A stretch of DNA of 64,000 nt from a bacterium (GTDB lineage: Bacteria > Bdellovibrionota_C > UBA2361 > RFPC01), in NCBI GenBank assembly GCA_030431715.1, contig JAUIIO010000014.1, positions 1 to 64,000 on the forward strand. The letters run 5' to 3'. Position 1 is the first letter of the stretch. Each line of letters begins with the position of its first letter. A model generated the notes under the pieces. That model saw nothing but the letters and a program-made list of their open reading frames with translations. It was not told the origin of the DNA and did not search any database. A program made the position numbers and the translations under genes. This document shows, one piece after another, positions 24,853-32,459 of this stretch.

Positions 24853-25896
24853 CTACTCTTTGATTCGCCACTCAGGGAGAGGTCTGATATCGATTCTGGT
24901 GCTGTATTTTTCCTTAAGCGTAACTTCATCTGGGATGTATTTTTGTTCTTCCAGCCAGCTGTATATTCGCTCTGCGGCGATTCTGTGTCCAATCTCGTTT
25001 GGATGAAAATCGTCTCCAGGGATTACCTGAATACGACTGAGCGGAATGCCGTAAAAGGCCTCAGTGAGATCTAGAAACGGAATGTCGCGCTCAGATAGTA
25101 GTGTATGAATTTTGTCGTGTAAATCCTTAAAAGGATAGTTCTTATCAATTGGAAGTCCGAAGAGGGGAAACACAACTGCAATAACCGGAACTTCACGGTT
25201 GGCGTTGAGTTTAGAGAACTTATCTAGTGAATCCTTAAAGTGTTCAGAGGTGCGTTTTTTTGTGAAGAGATCGTGATAGTACGATACGTAATTTTGATGG
25301 GTGCGCGTGTTGTGAATTCTTTCGAGAGCAAATCCGAGTGTTTTCCAGTAACGTGAAAGAGTACTCAGTGTTCCTTCCTTCGCAGAATAAGCACCAAATT
25401 CGTTGCCCCGAGTAAGTCCCGTTGGGTTATAGGGCTTTATTTGGGGGTCGTTGAGTGTGATCTGAAGTATTACGAGATCAGCCCCGTCTTTTACCGCTTG
25501 TCGCGCGTAACCTATTTCGTGTGAGGTGGAGAGACCGGGGATGCCGTAATTCACGACCTCGACCTCAGGGTGATCCGTGTCGAAGTTTAGATTCAGCATG
25601 CGCTCTAATTTCTTGGGGAATGTATCATCAAACTGCATGTACGGAGCAAATGTGAATGAGTCTCCAACTACAGCGATACGAAAGAGGTCTTCTTTCTTTG
25701 GTCCATAAGGATAGTCCTGAAGTGTCTCTGATTGAAGTGGCTTATAGTAGTACGCCGGTCGATCGCTCCAGCCTTCAGCAGTAGAACCTTTTAAAAGAAA
25801 AAGCCTCACCACGATTTCAAGGAGAATAAGTGAAAAGACAATTCCTATGAGTGAGACAAGAAAACCGAGGAGGAGTGAACGAGAAGTATCAGACAT
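24853..25896 (-). CDS. Membrane-anchored SGNH/GDSL hydrolase
   Basis: A 347-residue protein. One hydrophobic segment (residues about 8-35) anchors it with the catalytic domain outside. Block I has AVVGDSFTF with Ser80. A GLSTSHE segment supplies the oxyanion Gly, ITLNDP the Asn, and DDFHP near the C-terminus the Asp295-x-x-His298 pair, so the catalytic set is complete. SGNH enzymes of this layout deacylate polysaccharides or lipids. The downstream DedA gene suggests an envelope role. Upstream is the terminator of the DNDCDG-motif gene, so it probably has its own promoter. Confidence 0.85.
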   Translation of the reverse strand: MSDTSRSLLLGFLVSLIGIVFSLILLEIVVRLFLLKGSTAEGWSDRPAYYYKPLQSETLQDYPYGPKKEDLFRIAVVGDSFTFAPYMQFDDTFPKKLERMLNLNFDTDHPEVEVVNYGIPGLSTSHEIGYARQAVKDGADLVILQITLNDPQIKPYNPTGLTRGNEFGAYSAKEGTLSTLSRYWKTLGFALERIHNTRTHQNYVSYYHDLFTKKRTSEHFKDSLDKFSKLNANREVPVIAVVFPLFGLPIDKNYPFKDLHDKIHTLLSERDIPFLDLTEAFYGIPLSRIQVIPGDDFHPNEIGHRIAAERIYSWLEEQKYIPDEVTLKEKYSTRIDIRPLPEWRIKE

Positions 25897-25981
25897 AATA
25901 AAAACAGTTGGTGCGGATCAAAATGTTGCTCGATTGTATAGAAATGTGAGCGGTGCCGCAACGATGCAGGATTGCAGAGAT

Positions 25982-26023
25982 AGAAAAAGCCGCTTGGTAC
26001 ATCTCTCAATGTGCCAAGCGGCT
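25982..26023 (-). terminator. Rho-independent terminator of the DNDCDG-motif protein gene
   Basis: A 15-pair stem (arms 25988-26002 and 26009-26023, one G-T pair) with a 6-base loop. On the minus strand it is followed by a TTTTT run (25983-25987). It lies about 70 bases past the stop codon at 26095 and insulates the GDSL hydrolase gene. Confidence 0.92.
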
Positions 26024-26094
26024 CGTACACTCTCCACGCTCTTTCCCTCTGTTGAAGGCCCTTTATTGAAGGATAGAGAGCGCTTCAAATGGTG

Positions 26095-28020
26095 TTATTC
26101 ACACCTGTAGCTCAGATTCGGGAGCTTACTCATCTCCTTGTGAATGCTCTTTTTCTCCCTATTAGCACGCTTACGTATGCGAAGGAGTTTACGAGAACGT
26201 GTTCTCATCGCTCTATTGTAGACTCTTGAGAGCTTTCTGGTCTGAGTAACCATGTCTTTTACAACGTCTTCATACATGTGCATTTCATGTGAGTAGTCAG
26301 TCATGACACATTTTGAATGATTACATGTTTGATAACTATCAGGGAACTTGCTCACGATAGTCATAGCGTTGTTGTAGAGCTTGTTACACTCAGCGTCAGA
26401 GCTCTTTGCGTAAAGCATTGCAGTCTGGTGCTTCGCGTTTGTAGACTCTCCTCGACGTCCTCTCATCTGGTTGCGTACGTACTTCGCTGAACGGTGTGCG
26501 TACTTCCTAAGTGTATCAAGCTCAAGGCTACCGCGATGAAGCGCGTAGTTGACCGTACAGCTTGGCTTATAGTCGTAGTACGAGCTATGACAACTCTCGT
26601 CGACTGCGCCATCACAGTCGTTATCTTTATTGTCGCCGCATGCTTCTACCTGCTGGTGAGGGTCGATTACAGGCCTACAATCTTCGTACTCGCTCCACTG
26701 GCCACTGTACATACACTTTCTTTTTTGAAGTCCGCTTGCGCACACTCCCTCAAGACCTGTCGTACAGACCTGCGCCTCTTCCGTACCTGGAGTACAGGCG
26801 TAGTTGTCATAACAGTCTGAGTCCTTACCATCGATCTTCCCGTCACAATCATTGTCGACGTTGTCAGTACAGTTTTCATACTGTGAACCTACGGCAATAT
26901 TCGGAACGCACTCTTTTGGTGCACCGTATGTACCATCATATCCACATACAATCTCTCGTTTTCCGACACCGCAGATGCCTGGAATGTTGGTGTGACAGCT
27001 GACGTACTTCTTAGACCCGGGTGTGCACTCAAAGCAATCAGGGTCAGCTGCATCTACTTTGCCGTCACAATCATTGTCTTTACCGTCATGGCAGACTTCA
27101 GGGCTACCATATGCATTAGTAGCGTTACATGAGCCCCATTGGCCCCACCAACCGTTTACACAGCTTCTGGTTTGCTTACCGGCTCCGCAACCATGTCCGC
27201 AGTCTCGTGATTGAGTCTCTCCGGGCCAGCACTCAGCACATTCGCTGTCTGCAAGGTCCTTCGCACCGTCACAGTCGTTATCGATCCCGTCGTTACATAT
27301 CTCAGGAAGAGCGTCAGGAACTATGTCAGAAACACAATTTCCGAATGATCCCCATTTGCCGTAGTGAGTACAGGTTCGTGTTTTCGTACCTTTGTTACAG
27401 TAGTCTGATTGGTTACATGGTACCTTTTGAACTTGTCCGTAAGAGCACTCTGGATCTGGTGCCTCCTTGTCATCATGTGGAGAAGAACAATCACTGTCTT
27501 CAGGATAATCAATCCAACCATCACCATCGTTATCTACGCCATCTTTACACTCAGGGAGGTCCTCGCAAGATACCCAGAGGTGCGCTTTTGCCCAGTTTGT
27601 TTCAGCATCTTTTGCACGAACATCGACCTGATTGGTGATATCAGTTTCACAGTTTCCGGTGACCTTATACTTAAACCAGAAGCTCTTCATGCTCTGCTTC
27701 TTAAGAGGACTGAAACTACACTTTGGAGTTGAGCCGCTCCCTTTACACTCAGGCGCAAGGTCTTCTTTAAGAAATGTGAGTCCTTTTGGTGCGGGGCTTG
27801 TTAATACGATCTCCCAGTAATCGTGTCCTGTGTTGTTCAGGATCTTTACCTCACAGGTGATTACTTGGCCCTTAGTAACCTTCGCCGGGCAGCTTAGCGT
27901 GAGCGAAAGGGGAGGCAGATCTCCGCCGCCGGCAAATGCAAATTGCGGGAGCAAAAAGATGCTAAAAAGGGTTAAAAGGCAGATAAAATGTCTGGTTATT
28001 GATTTACAATTGCTATCCAT
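26095..28020 (-). CDS. Secreted protein with five DNDCDG-type metal-binding motifs (MopE-like repeats)
   Basis: A 641-residue precursor. The ATG at 28020 has CCGGAG 8 bases upstream and opens a signal peptide (LLTLFSIFLLPQFAFA-G). Residues about 30-145 resemble a DUF11-like immunoglobulin-fold module (CPAKVTKGQVITCEVKILNNTG). Five acidic Ca2+/metal motifs follow: DNDGDGWIDYPED, CNDGIDNDCDGAKD, CHDGKDNDCDGKVD, CTDNVDNDCDGKID and CGDNKDNDCDGAVDESC. They alternate with thrombospondin-like cysteine modules such as QVCTTGLEGVCASGLQKRKC. The C-terminal about 140 residues are basic and helical (RTRSRKLLRIRKRANREKKS). It is presumably a cell-surface or secreted Ca2+-binding adhesin-like protein. MopE-like repeats are common in Myxococcota and related groups. 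Confidence 0.85.
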   Translation of the reverse strand: MDSNCKSITRHFICLLTLFSIFLLPQFAFAGGGDLPPLSLTLSCPAKVTKGQVITCEVKILNNTGHDYWEIVLTSPAPKGLTFLKEDLAPECKGSGSTPKCSFSPLKKQSMKSFWFKYKVTGNCETDITNQVDVRAKDAETNWAKAHLWVSCEDLPECKDGVDNDGDGWIDYPEDSDCSSPHDDKEAPDPECSYGQVQKVPCNQSDYCNKGTKTRTCTHYGKWGSFGNCVSDIVPDALPEICNDGIDNDCDGAKDLADSECAECWPGETQSRDCGHGCGAGKQTRSCVNGWWGQWGSCNATNAYGSPEVCHDGKDNDCDGKVDAADPDCFECTPGSKKYVSCHTNIPGICGVGKREIVCGYDGTYGAPKECVPNIAVGSQYENCTDNVDNDCDGKIDGKDSDCYDNYACTPGTEEAQVCTTGLEGVCASGLQKRKCMYSGQWSEYEDCRPVIDPHQQVEACGDNKDNDCDGAVDESCHSSYYDYKPSCTVNYALHRGSLELDTLRKYAHRSAKYVRNQMRGRRGESTNAKHQTAMLYAKSSDAECNKLYNNAMTIVSKFPDSYQTCNHSKCVMTDYSHEMHMYEDVVKDMVTQTRKLSRVYNRAMRTRSRKLLRIRKRANREKKSIHKEMSKLPNLSYRCE

Positions 28021-28226
28021 AGGAAACTCCGGATCACGGTTCAAAAGTGGGTACAGGCAGGAATGTAAACAGTTTTTTACCATAAATCAAACAAAAGTAC
28101 TGTTAATAGCTTAGGCGGTTAATGCTCTGCTATGATGGGAGGGGCTAAGAGGCTCTATCAGTTGAGCTGATGTGGAGATTTGATCAATTAATCGTGTTAT
28201 TCTAGGCCCTTAATAGAGAAGGTGTT

Positions 28227-29756
28227 ATGGTGAGAATCTCCGTTCTTATAGTGCTGGCCGCATTTCTTGGTTACGCCAGTTACCCTGGTCTGGGAATACC
28301 AGTGGCCGCATGGCTGATGTATGTGCCTTTCTACTTTTCGCTGGAGAAGAGAACGCCACCTGAAGCAGCTCTGCTCGGGACAATCATGGCGCTAGTGTCC
28401 TGGAGCCTTGTTATTTGGTGGTTTGTGCCTGGGATGATTCAAATCGGCGAGGTGGCGTGGTGGATTGCTATTCCAATCTACCTATTCCAGTGCCTAGTTG
28501 CAGCTATCCCGTATGGGATATATGGCTACCTGCAAGCACGATATCGGGTATTCTCTCCCTCTGAGCACCCGGTATTAAGCTCTGCACTTTTCACACTTCT
28601 CCTTAGCTATTTCCCCGGTGTCTTTCCCGGAACCCTTGCGCACTCCCAGTATCAGTACCCTGAGTTGATACAGATCTGTGCTCTTGGTGGAGCTGGTGCA
28701 CTCCTATTTTGCATTACGCTTACAAGTGTATTCCTCTTTCTTTCTTTAAAGAGATTTCTTGCTCAGTCCCATGTGGTGGCGGTGCGATTTTTGGTGCTGG
28801 CTCTGTTAATCCCTTTTTCGCTCTACTGTTATGGGCAATCTATAATATCGCGGATTACCGCAGAAGATGCGAGCCTTACTCCTTTGCGCCTTGTGCTCAT
28901 TCAACCAGATATTCCAGTTTCATCTGATCGGAGCGATAAGGGCACGTACCTAGATAGAATTACGAAACAAACCCGGCAAGCAGTCTCTGGTGCTGACCGT
29001 CCTGATCTTGTCGTGTGGCCTGAACTTCCGCTTTCTTTTTCGATCGTCAATCAACCTAGAGACTACCACGTTATTGCCTCTCTTTTAAGCGAGGTCGATA
29101 CGCCACTACTTTTAAGCGCCTTCTTGTACGAGTCGGGAGCCAATGAGCGGGATATTTCGTTTTATAATGTAGTGCATCTTGTACAAGATTCTCCCGATAA
29201 TGCTCGTACTTACCGAAAGAACATCTTAATACCATTTGGAGAGTATCTTCCCTTTTCCGATGCTCTTCCTTTCCTTAAGGAGGTATTGCCAGATGTTCGC
29301 CAGTATACGGCAGGGAAGGTCAGGGGGGTGCTACCACTTAATGACAGTGTCCGAATAGCGCCAGTGGTTTGTCTTGAAGCTATATTTCCTGATTTTGTGC
29401 ATGAGTTTGTTGAGCAAGGGGCCAATGTAATTATCAATCCTGCAGATGACGCATATTTTGGAGACACTCCAGGTGCAGCAGTGCATATGGCTCTTGCCGC
29501 TTTTCGTAGTGTCGAAAACCGGATTCCATTTGTACGAGTCAATAACTCTGGGCTCACCCAGGTCTATGACCATCTGGGGCGAGAGCTCTTAGCGAATCCC
29601 GAACTCTTTTCGCAGCAGAGCTATAACCTTCAGGTCGGGGTACCTGCGTTCGGCCAGCAGTCTGGCGTACATAGCCGATTCTTTTTTGTCCTTTTGGCGA
29701 TACTTGTATTGGGTGTTTTGGTGCGGCGTTTCTCTGTGGTGAGACCACTTAAATAA
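28227..29756 (+). CDS. lnt: Apolipoprotein N-acyltransferase
   Basis: A 509-residue protein with about six N-terminal membrane helices (to about 210) and a periplasmic nitrilase-like domain. The catalytic triad is Glu266 in VWPELPL, Lys331 in RKNILIPFGEYLPF and Cys382 in VVCLEAIFP, matching the Lnt pattern. It adds the third acyl chain to lipoproteins at the outer face of the inner membrane. Its presence implies triacylated lipoproteins such as the DUF3833 one. ATG 28227 has GAGAAGG upstream. It is monocistronic, followed by the structured non-coding region. Confidence 0.95.
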   Translation: MVRISVLIVLAAFLGYASYPGLGIPVAAWLMYVPFYFSLEKRTPPEAALLGTIMALVSWSLVIWWFVPGMIQIGEVAWWIAIPIYLFQCLVAAIPYGIYGYLQARYRVFSPSEHPVLSSALFTLLLSYFPGVFPGTLAHSQYQYPELIQICALGGAGALLFCITLTSVFLFLSLKRFLAQSHVVAVRFLVLALLIPFSLYCYGQSIISRITAEDASLTPLRLVLIQPDIPVSSDRSDKGTYLDRITKQTRQAVSGADRPDLVVWPELPLSFSIVNQPRDYHVIASLLSEVDTPLLLSAFLYESGANERDISFYNVVHLVQDSPDNARTYRKNILIPFGEYLPFSDALPFLKEVLPDVRQYTAGKVRGVLPLNDSVRIAPVVCLEAIFPDFVHEFVEQGANVIINPADDAYFGDTPGAAVHMALAAFRSVENRIPFVRVNNSGLTQVYDHLGRELLANPELFSQQSYNLQVGVPAFGQQSGVHSRFFFVLLAILVLGVLVRRFSVVRPLK

Positions 29757-29848
29757 GCTGTCGCTTTATTGCGTAGTATCCGGAATCTACTGTATAATCG
29801 CTGTCTGATATTTTTCATGATCCTTCGCATTTCTCATTCCTAAGTAAA

Positions 29849-30017
29849 GAGTACCACCTCTAACCTGAACCAGAGCCGTCATTACGTACTGCTTCAGGTG
29901 AGTGGTGGAAATAATCACGGTTTTTACTCGTTTAGTACTCGAACCCTAGGCTTTAGGGACCAGTCAACTACCTGCTCTGGCAGGTGTTTGATTGGCCCCT
30001 TATTGCTAGAGGAGGGG
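29849..30017 (+). ncRNA. Predicted structured RNA / cis-regulatory leader
   Basis: Nested complementary arms in a gap without genes. GAGTA 29849-29853 pairs with TACTC 29925-29929, CCACC 29854-29858 with GGTGG 29904-29908, and CCTGAA 29864-29869 with TTCAGG 29893-29898. Between the last two pairs is a symmetric 5x5 internal loop. The apical loop contains CCGTCATTA (29876-29884), which can pair with TAATCACGG (29912-29920, one mismatch) as a pseudoknot or alternative helix. Three further hairpins follow: 29944-29958; 29960-29995 with ACCTGC-TCTG-GCAGGT at its tip; and CCCCT/AGGGG at 29996-30017. Then come a GGAGG site and the ATG at 30049. No known riboswitch class is recognised; all pairings were found by eye. 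Confidence 0.45.
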
Positions 30018-30048
30018 AGTTCTATTTCGAGTGTGGAGGATTTTAAAC

Positions 30049-30507
30049 ATGGAAGGCTGCGTCTGTATTGGGGAAGAGGTGTACCTGGAGGTAAAGCCCG
30101 TCCTCGATAAGATGGGGATCGTGCTCTTCGATCGTGATGACTATCGGTTGCCGCGTAAGGAAATGTCGAATAAGCCGACTCCGCCGTTTCGCGTGCGCCC
30201 GGTGAGGCATCTCAAAGAGGTTGAAGGGTTCGTCTGCAAGTGTGTCTCGCTCTTTTGCACCGAGCAGGAGAGTGGCCGGCGAGTGCTGGTGGAGGTCTAC
30301 CTTGTAGGTGATTATCCCGGGTTCGCTTCGCTCGATGAGTGCAGCATTGTGCGGTTCGCCGCCTTTTTGCACTGCAATAGCGAGCTGCTCTGGGATGAAG
30401 CCTCGGCCACTTGTGGCGAGCTGATCCCCGACCAGAAGCGCGTTGTCTTTGAAGACGAGCGCGCTGCTATGAAGAGTGAAGAGACTAACCTCTGCGCCGC
30501 GTCGTAG
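30049..30507 (+). CDS. Orphan protein of unknown function, high GC
   Basis: A 152-residue cytosolic protein not assigned to any family. ATG 30049 is 8 bases after GGAGG. It has several cysteines, including CVCIGEE at the start, FVCKCVSLFC in the middle, and HCNSELLWDEASATCGE near the end. A metal or redox role is thinkable but no standard motif fits. A hand count gives about 57% GC over 30061-30480, against 45-50% in sampled neighbouring lines, with more C/G at third codon positions. This suggests recent acquisition. It is preceded by the structured leader at 29849-30017 and isolated from other operons. Confidence 0.6.
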   Translation: MEGCVCIGEEVYLEVKPVLDKMGIVLFDRDDYRLPRKEMSNKPTPPFRVRPVRHLKEVEGFVCKCVSLFCTEQESGRRVLVEVYLVGDYPGFASLDECSIVRFAAFLHCNSELLWDEASATCGELIPDQKRVVFEDERAAMKSEETNLCAAS

Positions 30508-30576
30508 CGTTGCAGATGAGTGTTCATTTCATGTGAAGGTGGTCTTTAAGGAGGATTATTTCCACCATTCCGTTTT

Positions 30577-30954
30577 CTATTCGAAAACGGTCTGTACGCC
30601 AAAGAGGAGTTGTTGCCGGGTAAACGGCTTGGTGATGTAGTAGTCAGCACCAACGCTATAGCCGGCCATTATATCTTCCGCCTTATCTTCACCAGTGAGC
30701 ATAATAATTGGAATCGATTGTGTGCTGGCATTAAGCTTTAAGCGGGTAGCTACATCGAGGCCATTCATTTCTGGCATGCACACGTCAAGTACAATGAGCT
30801 TGAGATCCTCAGGCTTATCAAGGCCCTCGACATAATCAACGCCCTCTTTTCCATTGGTAGCCGTGTTGATATTGAATCCTTCCGCCTCAAGTACGGCTTG
30901 CACGAGATTACGTATTGTTTCATCATCATCAACTACAAGAACGTTCCCTTTCAT
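30577..30954 (-). CDS. Single-domain response regulator (CheY-like)
   Basis: A 125-residue receiver domain with no output domain. Acidic pocket VVDDDE is at about residues 6-11, the phosphoacceptor Asp is in VLDVCMPEMNG (near 51), Thr in IIMLTGEDK and Lys in ITKPFT. It is the third gene of a minus-strand set (hybrid kinase, HDOD-GAF protein, this regulator), 21 bases after the HDOD gene. It could accept phosphate from the hybrid kinase or from the PAS kinase at 36187-37296. ATG 30954 has GGAGAG upstream; a TTG at 30969 is less likely. Confidence 0.92.
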   Translation of the reverse strand: MKGNVLVVDDDETIRNLVQAVLEAEGFNINTATNGKEGVDYVEGLDKPEDLKLIVLDVCMPEMNGLDVATRLKLNASTQSIPIIMLTGEDKAEDIMAGYSVGADYYITKPFTRQQLLFGVQTVFE

Positions 30955-30975
30955 TTTATCTCTCTCCAATAAAAA

Positions 30976-32448
30976 TCACTTGCTATTCATCGCCACTGAG
31001 CGGTCAAGCAGATCTGCGAGCATGCTTAATGCTGCCTGTTCTCTCCCTGAGAGTTCTTTCTGATCAGCCTGAGTTCGGTCAGCATAAATAACCCCAATAG
31101 ATTTCTCATCGAAACCTACAGGGATAACTGCTATTGGCCATCCGTCCTCAAAGTAAGGATCGCCTTGAAAAATAGTTCTTGATTCTTTAACGGCTTTTGC
31201 ATCGGGCGCATAGGCTCCGGCGTCTCGTCCCAAGGAGCGCTTAAACTGTCCGGGTGCAAAATCAGGGATATTTCCAAGCGCCATCCTGCCGACAAGCTCA
31301 GTTTTTCCTTTATTCATAAGCATAAGAATAACGCGGTCAAAGAGCATACCCCATGCAAGAGTTTCCATAACACTGGTAATCACCGAAGAGGTTGGTTCAC
31401 GTCCTTCAACGGCTTCACGTATCTCCTCGACATACTGCGCGAATTGATCCACGCCGTCATCTGCAACGCTCGCAGATACCACAGTGGGAACGCGTACATT
31501 CCCATCGCTATCTGTAAATGTTCGTATATATGACGGAAGCTCAGGGAGTGGGAGTTCAAGTGAGACACATTGTTCCTTGAACGCTTCTGATAACTTTCCA
31601 ATCGCCTCAGGGAGTACCTTTTCATCGAGGCCAAAGCGCTTATGCAGTTTGTCGAGTGTCTGCTCAAGTTGTGCCTTCCCGTGGTTGTGACTCAAGACGG
31701 CAGAGATTTCGTGAGCGGCATAAATAGCCTTTGAAAGCTCTATGCCAGATTGAGCCTTTTTCTCATCACTAAATGATTCAGCTTCAGAGAGGACATTCTT
31801 ATAGAAATCAGGGAGTCTTAGCTCGTCAATGACTTCAAGGCTGAGTCCGGTTGGGGTGAGTCCGGTGATCTCAAGTATGCTCTGAGAAAGAGGTTGGTCT
31901 TTTGTCTTAGAACGCTTTACGGCGCTGTCATAAACCTTGGGAAAGTAGAATGCGAGAAGAAGTACGCCAAGCTCATAAAATGTTCCAGCCAAGTACCCAG
32001 TCTCATCTTCTTTTTTCTTCGACTTCTTAGCGCTCATTTCAGAGGTGAGCGTGCTGGCAAGAAGTGAGGTCGTAACTGTTTGCTGAAGGCAGCTTGCAAA
32101 GGCGCCTCCATCACGAGCTCGCGGAGCAAACTTTTGAAGGAGTACCAGCCCTGAACACAGTTCAGCGAGTGGACGCATGCCGATCTGAACGACGGCCTGA
32201 CTGATAGTCATAATTGGTTTGGCGCGTTTGTAGAATGAGCTGTTTACTAGGTGAAGAACGCGTGTCCCAAGCGAAGGCTCTTGCAGAATAAGTTCTGTAA
32301 CTTTATTAGCTGTTGTATCTGGTTGCGAGACAAGTTTCTTAAGCTCAGATACAACTCGGGCGCTGGCGGGGAAATCACCATCACGGCGCAGCGAACGTCT
32401 GAGTCGCTCCACAAAGTCTTTTCCAGCAAGTGATCCTGTCTCGTTCAT
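30976..32448 (-). CDS. HDOD-GAF signalling protein
   Basis: A 490-residue cytosolic protein. The HDOD domain covers residues about 15-220: DGDFPASARVVSELKKLVSQPDTTANKVTELILQEPSLGTRVLHLVNSSFYK near the start. HDOD is related to HD phosphohydrolases but typically lacks the metal-binding HD pair. The C-terminal about 150 residues look like a GAF domain (FDRVILMLMNKGKTELVGRMALG, then PIAVIPVGFDEKSIGVIYADRT). HDOD proteins act in motility, cell cycle and c-di-GMP-linked control. The gene starts 11 bases after the hybrid kinase and is followed by the receiver gene. Confidence 0.88.
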   Translation of the reverse strand: MNETGSLAGKDFVERLRRSLRRDGDFPASARVVSELKKLVSQPDTTANKVTELILQEPSLGTRVLHLVNSSFYKRAKPIMTISQAVVQIGMRPLAELCSGLVLLQKFAPRARDGGAFASCLQQTVTTSLLASTLTSEMSAKKSKKKEDETGYLAGTFYELGVLLLAFYFPKVYDSAVKRSKTKDQPLSQSILEITGLTPTGLSLEVIDELRLPDFYKNVLSEAESFSDEKKAQSGIELSKAIYAAHEISAVLSHNHGKAQLEQTLDKLHKRFGLDEKVLPEAIGKLSEAFKEQCVSLELPLPELPSYIRTFTDSDGNVRVPTVVSASVADDGVDQFAQYVEEIREAVEGREPTSSVITSVMETLAWGMLFDRVILMLMNKGKTELVGRMALGNIPDFAPGQFKRSLGRDAGAYAPDAKAVKESRTIFQGDPYFEDGWPIAVIPVGFDEKSIGVIYADRTQADQKELSGREQAALSMLADLLDRSVAMNSK

Positions 32449-32459
32449 AACTCTAAATC

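Noticed and set aside
26494..27214. Several long frames antisense to the DNDCDG-motif protein gene.
   Set aside because: They are shadows of a biased composition in a clearly coding gene with signal peptide, ribosome binding site and terminator.
28140..28190. Minus-strand AGCTCAACTGATAGAGC, resembling a tRNA D-arm.
   Set aside because: No acceptor, anticodon or T-arm pairing could be built around it. Most likely a chance match or an old remnant.
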